NCBI RefSeq assembly: GCF_000711895.1
Contig: NZ_JONO01000045.1
Span: forward strand, 1 to 41,985
Length of the DNA stretch: 41,985 bases
Direction: 5' to 3'
Source of the DNA: Photorhabdus australis DSM 17609
GTDB lineage: Bacteria; Pseudomonadota; Gammaproteobacteria; Enterobacterales; Enterobacteriaceae
The position numbers and the translations under genes are program-made. The first letter of the stretch is position 1. Each line of letters begins with the position of its first letter. Below the pieces are notes generated by a model. It made no database searches and had not been told where the DNA came from. It saw nothing but the letters and a program-made list of their open reading frames with translations. Positions 28,245 through 38,400 of this stretch are shown here, in pieces.

Positions 28245-28554
28245 TGTTAGACCTTAATTATTCAGTTGTTTTATACCAGCGATAATATTCATGTAGCGTC
28301 GATTTGCCGGCATCGCTATCTAACATCATGACATCCTGTGATGCAGGCGTTGTGGTAATCAGAGTGAACAAATTTTTATTTAAAAAACAATTATTCAATA
28401 TGGTAGCTGTTGTATTTCGGATTTAGCACCTTTTAGATCACAATTTATGAAAAAATTTGATCTGCATTATAATCTATTCAAATTGTACGGTAAGGCTCTG
28501 GCGCGTAATGCGGTTTAATGCTTATCTGTTGAACGCGGATAAAAGAAAGTGGTT
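28245..28554. other. Intergenic region between lsrB remnant and lsrR
   Basis: On the minus strand an open stretch from about 28374 to TAA at 28258 reads FTLITTTPASQDVMMLDSDA, then GKSTLHEYYRWYKTTE, and stops. It is not LsrB and I do not recognise it; it may be the tail of a gene joined here by the deletion. Nearer lsrR, TTGTGATCTAAAA (minus strand, ~28432-28446) has one good CRP half-site. A loose inverted repeat, TGAACAAA to ATTATTCA (28365-28398), could be an LsrR site. Both are weak. Confidence 0.4.
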
Positions 28555-29556
28555 ATGGCGATAAAATTAGCGAAAGAAAAATCAATTAAAGAGAAACAGA
28601 TGTTGTCTGAGGACACTTATCTGGGTAATAGCATGAGTGAAGAAGAGCTGCTTGCACGTATTGCATGGTTTTACTATCACGATGGCCTGACACAAGGGGA
28701 TATCGGTGACCTGCTTGGTCTGAGTCGGTTAAAGGTTTCCAGATTGCTGGAAAAAGGGCGGCAGTCAGGTGTTATTCGGGTACAGATTAACTCTCGCTAT
28801 GAGGGTTGCCTGGCGCTGGAAAATACTTTGCAAAAACATTTCTCTCTGAAACAAGTTCGTATTTTACCTGCACTGGCTGATATGAATCTTAGTATCAGGT
28901 TGGGTGTTGGGGCGGCGCATTTGCTGATGGCACTGATTGCACCCAGGCAATTACTGGCAGTAGGGTTTGGTGAAGCCACAATGTGCACATTACAACATTT
29001 GAGCGGTTTTATCTCATCACAGTACATTAGATTGGTCACATTGTCCGGTGGTGTCGGTCCTTATATGACTGGAATTGGTCAACTGGATGCAGCCTGCCCA
29101 ATAAGTATTATTCCCGCGCCATTACGTGCTTCGACCGCTCAGGTCGCCGAAACATTTCGTCAGGAGAATAGTGTCCGTGATGTTTTGCTGGCAGCGGGTG
29201 CGGCTGATATTGCTATCGTTGGTATCGGCGCTATTAATCAGAAACAGCAGGCGACAATTATGCGTTCCGGTTATATCAGTGGTGGTGAACAACTGATGTT
29301 TGCCCGAAAAGGCGCTGTTGGCGATATCCTTGGCTATTTTATGCAAGCAGACGGCAAGTTGGTGGAAGATTTACAAATTCATCATGAGCTTATTGGCATC
29401 TCCATGTCGGAACTGAAAACAATTCCGACAGTTATTGGCGTTGCGGGAGGTGAAGATAAAGCGGAAGCCATCGTTGCGGCACTTAATGGTCAATATATCA
29501 ATGCATTGGTGACTGAAGAACAGACCGCCAGGGTGATGTTAAATTTATTGCGCTGA
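28555..29556 (+). CDS. lsrR: LsrR, AI-2-responsive SorC-family repressor
   Basis: Represses the lsr genes until phospho-AI-2 binds it. The N-terminal helix-turn-helix (residues ~25-65) contains [20 protein letters not shown] then [14 protein letters not shown]. The C-terminal SorC sugar-phosphate-binding domain has [26 protein letters not shown] and IIPAPLRAS. It is 333 residues from ATG 28555, with a longer variable N-terminus than E. coli; a GTG two codons upstream (28549) is possible. It is transcribed away from the lsrB-F-G side, as in the canonical divergent lsr layout, and lsrK follows on the same strand. Confidence 0.95.
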   Translation: MAIKLAKEKSIKEKQMLSEDTYLGNSMSEEELLARIAWFYYHDGLTQGDIGDLLGLSRLKVSRLLEKGRQSGVIRVQINSRYEGCLALENTLQKHFSLKQVRILPALADMNLSIRLGVGAAHLLMALIAPRQLLAVGFGEATMCTLQHLSGFISSQYIRLVTLSGGVGPYMTGIGQLDAACPISIIPAPLRASTAQVAETFRQENSVRDVLLAAGAADIAIVGIGAINQKQQATIMRSGYISGGEQLMFARKGAVGDILGYFMQADGKLVEDLQIHHELIGISMSELKTIPTVIGVAGGEDKAEAIVAALNGQYINALVTEEQTARVMLNLLR

Positions 29557-29642
29557 CCACGTATTCAATCTATCCGTGAATAAATAAAAAAATCTGAGGT
29601 AAGGCTATAAGTTTAGAAAATAATTAAACTGAGGATAGCATC

Positions 29643-31235
29643 ATGAATCAACGCCGTAGTGCTAATCCATCAGGAAAATATCTGATGGCGCTTGATGCAG
29701 GGACAGGGAGTGTTCGTGCAGTAATCTTTGATCTTGAAGGGAATCAAATTGCTACCGGACAGGCTGAATGGGTACATCAGCCTGTACCTGATGTGCCCGG
29801 TTCAATGGAATTTGATTTGGTAATGAACTGGCAGCTGGCTTGTCAGTGTATTCGTCAGGCGCTGAAAAAAGCAGAATTACCTGCCAGCGCTATTCAGGGC
29901 GTTGCGTCCTGTTCTATGCGGGAAGGTATTGTTCTCTATAACCGTAATGGTGAGCCGATTTGGGCCTGTGCCAATGTGGACGCGCGTTCCAGCCATGAAG
30001 TGGGTGAATTGAAAGCGTTATATAACAATACGTTTGAATATGATGTTTATCAGCGTTCAGGGCAAACGTTGGCATTGGGGGCTATGCCTCGTCTTTTATG
30101 GCTTGCTCATCATCGTCCAGATATTTATCGTCAAGCGGCAGCCTTAACAATGATTAGCGATTGGCTGGCAAATATGCTCAGTGGCGAGTTGGCGGTAGAT
30201 CCCTCCAATGCGGGTACGACAGGAATGTTGGATCTGGTCAGCCGTGACTGGTGTGCTAATCTGCTTGAGATGGCAGGGTTGCGTTCAGATATTCTTTCAC
30301 CGGTAAAAGAAACAGGTACTTTGTTAGGTTACGTCACTGAAAAAGCCGCATCTCAATGTGGCCTTGATGTTGGAACTCCAGTGATTATGGGTGGCGGTGA
30401 TGTTCAGCTTGGTTGCCTTGGTTTAGGTGTTGTAAAACCGACACAGACTGCTGTTATCGGTGGCACTTTCTGGCAGCAGGTTGTCAATCTACCGAAGCCA
30501 ATAACTGACCCAAATATGAATACACGGATTAACCCTCATGTTATTCCCGGTATGGTTCAGGCTGAATCCATCAGTTTTTTTACTGGCTTAACGATGCGTT
30601 GGTTCAGGGATGCATTTTGTGCAGAAGAAAAATTACTGGCGGAACGTCTTGGTGTTGATACCTATAGTTTATTGGAAGATATGGCAGCCAGAGTGCCGGC
30701 TGGTGCTCACGGTGTTATGCCAATTTTCTCTGATGTGATGCGGTTTAAAGCTTGGTATCATGCAGCACCGTCCTTTATTAACCTGTCAATTGATCCTGAA
30801 AAATGCAATAAATCGACACTATTCCGTGCATTGGAAGAAAACGCTGCCATTGTTTCGGCTTGCAATTTGGATCTAATTTCTGCATTTTCGGCAGTGAAGC
30901 CAGATTCATTGGTATTTGCTGGTGGTGGTTCAAAAGGAAAATTATGGAGCCAGATTTTATCTGATGTGACAGGGCTTCCAGTGCGGGTTCCGATAGTCAA
31001 AGAATCTACTGCCTTGGGATGTGCGATTGCGGCTGGAGTCGGTGTTGGGCTTTATGATGCAATGGGGGCTACAGGGGAAAAGTTAGTGCGTTGGCAACAT
31101 GAATATCAGCCCAATCCTGAACATTATGAGGTATACCAAAAAGCTAAGCGGGACTGGCAGGCGATATATGCCGATCAGTTAACATTGGTCGATCATGGTT
31201 TAACAACTTCGCTGTGGAAAGCGCCGGGATTATAA
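29643..31235 (+). CDS. lsrK: LsrK, autoinducer-2 kinase
   Basis: Phosphorylates AI-2 in the cytoplasm with ATP, trapping it and creating the ligand for LsrR. It belongs to the FGGY kinase family. The first phosphate-binding motif [17 protein letters not shown] is at residues ~14-30, then [24 protein letters not shown], and the second-domain motif [15 protein letters not shown], with [13 protein letters not shown] near the end. Length of 530 residues equals E. coli LsrK. GAGGATAGCATC gives a good ribosome-binding site. It lies 86 bases after lsrR, probably in one transcript. Confidence 0.96.
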   Translation: MNQRRSANPSGKYLMALDAGTGSVRAVIFDLEGNQIATGQAEWVHQPVPDVPGSMEFDLVMNWQLACQCIRQALKKAELPASAIQGVASCSMREGIVLYNRNGEPIWACANVDARSSHEVGELKALYNNTFEYDVYQRSGQTLALGAMPRLLWLAHHRPDIYRQAAALTMISDWLANMLSGELAVDPSNAGTTGMLDLVSRDWCANLLEMAGLRSDILSPVKETGTLLGYVTEKAASQCGLDVGTPVIMGGGDVQLGCLGLGVVKPTQTAVIGGTFWQQVVNLPKPITDPNMNTRINPHVIPGMVQAESISFFTGLTMRWFRDAFCAEEKLLAERLGVDTYSLLEDMAARVPAGAHGVMPIFSDVMRFKAWYHAAPSFINLSIDPEKCNKSTLFRALEENAAIVSACNLDLISAFSAVKPDSLVFAGGGSKGKLWSQILSDVTGLPVRVPIVKESTALGCAIAAGVGVGLYDAMGATGEKLVRWQHEYQPNPEHYEVYQKAKRDWQAIYADQLTLVDHGLTTSLWKAPGL

Positions 31236-31296
31236 CTTGTAATGAATTGATCTGCTGGTGCCTGTATAGCCGGTATTTTTCTGGGTGCGCTTGCGC

Positions 31297-31347
31297 TGGT
31301 GTGCGAGTGCAGCCAACAAAGAGGCAACTTGAAAGATAACGGGTATA
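31297..31347 (+). repeat. ERIC element, right-arm fragment
   Basis: Matches the right arm of the window's ERICs from GAGTGCAGCCAACAAAGAGG to GGGTATA; the rest is absent. It lies about 60 bases after lsrK. Confidence 0.75.
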
Positions 31348-31452
31348 AATATATAACGGCGGGATAAGATATTTATATATAAAAACTATATGAATAAAGG
31401 ACTGTAATACGAATATATTAAGAAGTATTGAATAATTTATCGTTGGTGTGAT

Positions 31453-31484
31453 AATCCGGTACGCATTTTTATACCGGATTTTTT
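31453..31484 (+). terminator. Rho-independent terminator downstream of lsrK
   Basis: AATCCGGTA (31453-31461) pairs perfectly with TACCGGATT (31472-31480), followed by TTTT. It lies about 220 bases after lsrK, with an ERIC fragment in between, so the lsrRK transcript may run through the repeat. Confidence 0.8.
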
Positions 31485-31939
31485 ATGTATTAAAACAGAA
31501 TAAGGAAAGTGATGGTTTACATATAAGTTATCTTTCAGGTTCTTTTGTTATTATTGTTGTTATTTTCTATTGTGTGATCCAAATCTAATTTTATTGTTGA
31601 TTTTATTTTGTATTTTTGATTTTCGTGATATTCAAATAATATATTTAATTGTAGGGTTGTTGTTGGAAATATTTCTTGCAATAAATAATCAGGAGAAGAT
31701 AATCGAAGAATTGATAACGGCTATATGTTTCTAAGTGGTGATATAGACCGACTTAATTGTATTTAATTTCATGATCTGGCTTTGGTACACATTGGACTTA
31801 TTTTAAATAACTCGTGTAATTAATGGTTTGTCTTATTATACATAGTTGTTACAGGATTCTCTTTATTACAAGGAATGGCAAATAAAATAACCCTAATGGG
31901 ATAGATGGGCAGAGTGAAAAAGCGATAGAGGACGTTTAA
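31485..31939. other. AT-rich intergenic stretch
   Basis: No gene recognised on either strand. Strongly AT-rich with long T-rich runs. It leads to the small ORF at 31940. Confidence 0.45.
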
Positions 31940-32164
31940 ATGTGTATTTTTGAAGATATGCGAAAACTGAATAACATTAAACTCTGTCCGAGTTCGAGCT
32001 TCGTATCGATAAATATTTCTGAGTGTCAAAAAAATCATATTAAAGAACAAGTTAACTTGTGTGTGTCTCGATGTAATCAATATCTTATTATGTTGGTTAT
32101 TATTCTGGTTACATTGTTTTATTATTATAAAATAATATATAATGAAGCTAATTGTAATCTATGA
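31940..32164 (+). CDS. Possible 74-residue membrane protein
   Basis: ATG 31940 is preceded by GAGGA about eight bases upstream. The translation begins MCIFEDMRKLNNIKLCPSSS, is polar and cysteine-rich for ~45 residues, and then has one strongly hydrophobic segment, YLIMLVIILVTLFYYYKIIY, near the C-terminus. That is a tail-anchored topology. No family is recognised. AT-rich chance frames are common here and an opposite-strand frame (31820-32080) overlaps, so this remains uncertain. It is the only open frame in the 1.2 kb between lsrK and the NRPS with a plausible ribosome-binding site. Confidence 0.35.
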   Translation: MCIFEDMRKLNNIKLCPSSSFVSINISECQKNHIKEQVNLCVSRCNQYLIMLVIILVTLFYYYKIIYNEANCNL

Positions 32165-32498
32165 TATTTATTCTTGATATTAAATGCTGCAATATTTCCA
32201 TTGGTTGTATGATCTAATTGTTATTAAATAATATCGGATGTTATCATTAATCTGGGATTGTGTTTTTGTCTGGCATGCTAATAAAACACAGCTAATGGTT
32301 CAGTTTCCTTTTGATTGTGGAATTTTAGCGTCACAGCGTGGTTAATTAACAGAGGTTAATTGGGCTATGGCATCTAATATCTGATGATGTCAGACGGTCT
32401 TTTTTATTTCTTGGGGGCAAGAAGTAAGAGAAAAGCATTGGTGATGACTGTCAAGAGTGACAGTTTTTAAATTTCTAACAGATTTGTTGAGGTAGTAA
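32165..32498. other. Upstream region of the NRPS gene
   Basis: No gene seen. TGAGG at 32488-32492, six bases before the ATG, is the NRPS ribosome-binding site. An imperfect palindrome near 32340-32360 (GGTTAATTAAC and GGTTAATTG) could be an operator. No clear promoter hexamers were identified. Confidence 0.4.
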
Positions 32499-35400
32499 AT
32501 GAAATATAGTGTGGCTAAAGCCGAAAGTGTTCTTGAAGCTGAACATCTCTCTCAGACATTGGAAAACATAACCAGCGAAAACAATGCTTCACAACAGATA
32601 CAGAACATAAGGAATATCTCCCAGGTGCTTACATCCAATGAATTATTCTGGTGTGAGCGTCTTGCTTCTTTACAACCCCTTGAGTTACCTTTCGACATTA
32701 CTGAGAAACAGACAGAACCCAGGTGGGTAATGAGTCCCTGGCAGCCTGCACTGCCAAAAAATGATGAAGAGGACCCATTGCAGGCACTGTTACAGGTATT
32801 TGTCATTTATATTGCTCGTTTAACTCATCAGACTGCATTCCAAATCGGCTGGTGTGTGGATGAGGTAACAGATAAATCGGTAGATCTGGCGCCGGTGGTG
32901 CCGATGGCCGTTGAGGTAGCGTTTGATAAGCCCTGGAGTGTGGTAGCTGATTGGGTTGATGATGAACTTGCCCGATTGGCCCAGCACTATACATTTAGTC
33001 TGGATCTCCTTTCTCGTTCTCCTTCACTGCGTGCTATCCCGGCATTAAGAACAAGCCAGCCGTGGTCAATTGCTGTTTCTGTGATGAATAGTGACAAACT
33101 GTGTGATCAAAATGTGCCCGGTGAATTGCTGACGCTCCAGAGTAATGCACAGGGGGATTTTCGTTGGATCTATGATGAAAATCGCCTGAGTGCGGAAGTG
33201 ATTCGGCGAATGAGTGAACATCTACAGGTGCTGGCGTCGTCAAAAAGAGTGAGTGATGAAATCCCTGTTTGGCAGCTTAATTTATTGCCTCAGGCTGAGC
33301 GTACATTGCTACTGGAAACCTGGAACGCTACAGAAACCGCCTATCCCGACCCATTATGTATTCATCAATTGTTTGAGCAACAGACAGAGCAAGCTCCGCA
33401 AGCCATAGCGTTAGAGTATCAAGAACAAACCTTCAGTTATGCGGAATTGAATGCCCGTGCTAATTGTCTGGCTCATCAATTAATAGCGTTGGGGGTTGTC
33501 CCTGACCGACGGGTAGTGATTTGTGTAGCACGTTCCCCGGCGATGGTAGTGGCTCTGCTGGCCGTGTTGAAAGCGGGTGGGGCCTATGTGCCGTTGGATT
33601 CAACTTACCCGGAGGAGCGTCTGGTGTATATCCTGAATGATACTGCTCCGTCAGTGGTTCTGGTGGATGAAGCTGGCCGGGCAGCATTGGGTGACACCGC
33701 GCTGGCCGGGTTGACTGTGCTTGACCCAAATACCCAGTTTGACCAGCCAACCAGTAACCCTCAGGTCCCCACGTTGACACCACAGCATCTGGCGTATGTG
33801 ATTTACACTTCCGGTTCCACCGGGCAGCCGAAAGGGGTGATGGTAGAACATCAGGCTATTTATCAACGTTATCTGGGTTTTAATGCGCTTTACCATGTCA
33901 CCGTGCAAGATCGGCTATTGCAATTTGCCGCGTTTGCGTTTGATGTTTCAGTAGAGGATTTCTTCTCATCATTATGCAACGGGGCCACGTTGGTCATGCG
34001 GGATGATAGCTGGCTGGCTTCTATACCGGAATTTATTGCCTTAGTCCGACAATATCGCATTACCGTGATGTCGTTGCCGACTTTATTTTGGTCTGAACTG
34101 GCGGCCAGAGACAGCGGATTACCGCTACCGGATTGTCTCCGACTCATCATTATTGGGGGTGAGACGGTGAAAAAAAATGCTGTTCAGGACTGGTTTAGGC
34201 AAGCAGGACATCGGCCTCGGTTGTTGAATGGTTATGGCCCGACAGAAAATACCGTAACAGTGACCTACAAGGATGTGTTATCTCCGGAAGATGCCCGTTC
34301 TATCGGTCGTCCGGCTAAAAATGCCCGTATCTACCTGCTGGACAGCCATGGCGAATTGGTACCTGTAGGTTGTGTTGGTGAAATGTATATTGGTGGTGTT
34401 GGGGTAGCCCGGGGTTATCTGGATAGACCGGAATTGAGCGCGCAGCGTTTTATGCCAGACCCTTTTAGTCCGGTATCGGGTGATCGGATGTATCGTAGCG
34501 GGGATTTGGCCCGTTACTTGCCGGACGGAGATCTGGAATTTCTGGGTCGTAATGACGAGCAGGTTAAAATTCGGGGCTTCCGTATTGAGCTGGGGGAAAT
34601 TGAAACCCGGCTGGTGGAACATCCGGCGGTGCAAGAGGCGGCGGTGTTGGCATTGGATGATGGGCAAAGTAAACGGCTGGTTGCCTATGTAACGGCGGAG
34701 AAGAATACGGGTTTGGCTGCGGATTTGCGTAAATACCTGAGTGCGATTTTACCTGACTATATGGTCCCGGTTGCCTTTGTGCGTCTGGATACCTTCCCGC
34801 AGACCCCAAATGGCAAGCTGGACCGTCGAGCGTTACCTGCGCCGGGGGAAGAAGATTTTGCTCGTCAGGTTTACGCAGCACCGCAAGGCGAGATGGAAAT
34901 CGCACTGGCGGCTATATGGTGTAAGTTGCTGGGGATTGAGCAGATTAGCCGACATGATAATTTCTTTGCCTTGGGTGGTCATTCACTGCTTGGTGTGCGG
35001 ATGATTGAATGTCTGCGTAACATTGGATTGACATTAGCGGCCCGTGATCTGTTCCAGTCTCCAGTCTTGTCAGAATTGGCACAAATGCTGGGGCAACATC
35101 AGGCGGTGATAGTTCCGTCTAACGTGATTACACCGGATACTACGGCACTGACGCCGGCGATGTTGCCGCTGATTGATTTGACGCAGACTGACATTGATCA
35201 CATTGTCGGGCAGGTGCCGGGCGGGATGACCAATATTCAGGATATCTATGCTCTGTCGCCGTTGCAGGACGGTATCCTGTTCCACCATCTATTGGAACAG
35301 GAAGGCGACCCGTATCTGCTGCTCTATCCGGTGGCCTTTGCTAACCGGTCTCTGTTGGATCGTTATCTGGCGGCGGTGCAACAGGCGATTGATCGCCATG

Positions 35401-38400
35401 ACATCTTGCGGACGGCTTTTATCTGGCAAGGATTATCTATTCCGGCGCAGGTGGTTTTACGTCGGGCACGGTTGCCGGTGACGGAACTGATACTGGACCC
35501 GGTTGATGGCCCGGTCATTGATCAGTTGACCCGGCGTTTTGATCCGGGTCGGTATCGTCTTGACCTGAGTCAGGCGCCGCTATTGCACTTTGTCATTGCT
35601 CAGGAAACCGATGGTCGTTGGTTCTTGATGGAATTGCAGCATCACTTGATCGGTGACCATGAAACGATGGAAATGATGCATCGTGAAGTGCAGGCCCATT
35701 TTGCCGGGCAGGGGGACCGCTTGTCTGCACCGGTACCGTTCCGCAATCTGGTGGCTGAAGCTCGGTTGGGAGTGAGTCAGGCAGCCCATACCCGTTTCTT
35801 TACTGAGATGTTGGCCGGGGTGGATGAGCCAACGTTACCGTTCGGGTTGATGGAGGTGCATCGTGATGGGGCTCAGATGAGGGAATCTTACAGGATGCTG
35901 ACAACGGAGTTGAATGACCGACTTCGCTATCAGGCTCGGCGTTTGAGTGTCAGTTTGGCGGCGCTGTGCCATTTGGCCTGGGCACAAGTGCTGTCGCGTA
36001 CCAGTGGTCAGGAAAAAGTCGTGTTTGGTACCGTCCTGTTTGGGCGCATGGCCGTGGGAGAAGGGGCTGACAGTGGAATGGGGTTGTTCATGAATACCTT
36101 ACCATTGCGGCTGGATATCGATGAGACCCCGGTACGCGACAGTGTGCGGGCGGCGCATCTGAAACTGGCTGAATTGATGGAGCATGAACATGCTTCACTG
36201 GCACTGGCCCAGCGTTGCAGTGGTGTACAGGGTGAGGCCCCGCTATTTAGTGCCCTGTTTAACTATCGCCATAATGAGCAACCGGTGACTTTGGATGAAA
36301 CGATGGCCGGGATTGAATTTCTGGGCGAACTGGAACGGACTAACTACCCCTTTGGATTGTCGGTGGAAGATGGTGGTTCCTCGTTGGGGCTGACAGCTCA
36401 GGTGGTACAGCCATTTGAGCCAGATCGGCTATGCGGTTATATGCAACAGGCGCTGGAAAGTCTGGTGGAAGCACTTGAACAGACTCCGGCGACGCCGGTA
36501 CGTGCGCTGAACGTGCTGCCTGAAACGGAACGTACCCTGTTGTTGGAAACCTGGAATACCACGGAAACCCCGTATCCTGACCCGTTATGTATTCACCAAC
36601 TGTTTGAACAACAGGCAGAGAAAACCCCAGAGGCGACTGCGTTAGAGTATAAAGAGCAACGTCTCAGTTATGCCGAATTAAATGCCCGTGCTAACCGGCT
36701 GGCCTATCAACTGATTGCGCTGGGTGTAGAACCAGATCAACGGGTAGTGATTTGCGTGGCTCGTTCTCCGGCGATGGTGGTGGCGCTGTTGGCGGTGCTG
36801 AAAGCGGGTGGGGCCTATGTGCCGCTGGACCCGACTTATCCGGCAGAACGTCTGGCCTATATTCTAAATGATACGACCCCGTCAGTGGTGCTGGTTGATG
36901 AAGCTGGACGGGCAGCGCTTGGCGAACAAGCGCTTGCTGAGCTAACGGTACTTGACTCGAATGCTTTACCAGACCAGCCGGACAGTAACCCACAGGTAAC
37001 CGGATTGACGCCACAAAATTTGGCTTATGTCATCTATACTTCTGGTTCAACCGGGCAACCGAAAGGGGTGCTGATAGAACATCAAGCGGTGTATCAACGT
37101 CATTTGGGTTTTAATGAGACCTATGTAGTTACTGCACAAGACCGGTTGTTGCAATTTGCTTCTTTTGCTTTTGATGTTTCAGTAGAAGAATGCTGCTTGT
37201 CATTGTGTAATGGCGCCACGTTAGTGATGCGCGATGAGCGTTGGCTAACTTCTATGCAGGAATTTATTGCTTTAGCCGGGCAAAATCGTATCACGGTGAT
37301 GTCTCTGCCGGCGTTGTTTTGGTCCGAACTGGTTGCCAGAGACAATGGATTACCGTTACCGGATTGCCTCAGACTTATCATCATCGGGGGCGAGGCGGTG
37401 AAAAAGAGCGCTGTTCAGGAGTGGTTTGTGCGGGAAGTCCACCGTCCTCGGCTATTGAATGCTTATGGCCCGACGGAAAATACCGTAACGGCAACCTGTA
37501 AGGAGATATTATTCCCGACAGACGATAGCTCTATTGGCCGCCCGGTTAAAAATACCTGTGTCTACCTGTTGGACGGAGATGGTCAGCCAGTGCCATTAGG
37601 CAGTGTTGGCGAAATGTATATTGGTGGTGTGGGTGTAGCACGGGGTTATCTTAACCAGCCGGAATTGAGCGCGGAACGTTTCATACCTGATCCATTTAGT
37701 CGGGTGTCTGGTGCGCGGATGTATCGTACCGGGGATTTGGCCCGCTATTTGCCGGACGGTAATCTGAAATTCCTGGGCCGTAACGACGAGCAGGTAAAAA
37801 TTCGGGGCTTCCGGATTGAACCGGGGGAGATTGCTGCCCGATTGATGGAACATCCGGCTGTCCAGGAGGCGGCGGTGCTGGCATTGGAGGGTGGGCAGGG
37901 CAAACGTCTGGTTGCCTATGTGGCAGCGGAAGCAAATACGGAGTTGGCTGCTAGCTTACGTGAACACTTGAGTGCCATTTTACCGGACTATATGGTCCCG
38001 GCAGCCTTTGTGCGTTTGGATACCTTCCCGCAGACCCCGAACGGCAAGCTGGATCGCCGGGCATTACCGGCACCACGGGAGGAAGATTTTGTCCGTCAGG
38101 TTTACGCAGCCCCGCAAGGAGAGACTGAGATTGCCTTGGCGACCATTTGGCGTGAGTTATTGGGCATTGAGCAGATCAGCCGGCATGATAGTTTCTTTGT
38201 GTTGGGCGGCCATTCCCTGCTCGCTGTACGCATGATTGAACGCTTGCGTCGCCTGGGATTGACCCTGACGGCGCGTGATCTGTTTCAATATCCGGTACTG
38301 TCAGAATTGGCACAAACATTGGGACAACATCAGGCTGTGGTGGTGCCTCCTAACGTTATCACGCCGGCCACGACAGCGTTGACGCCAGCGATGTTGCCGC

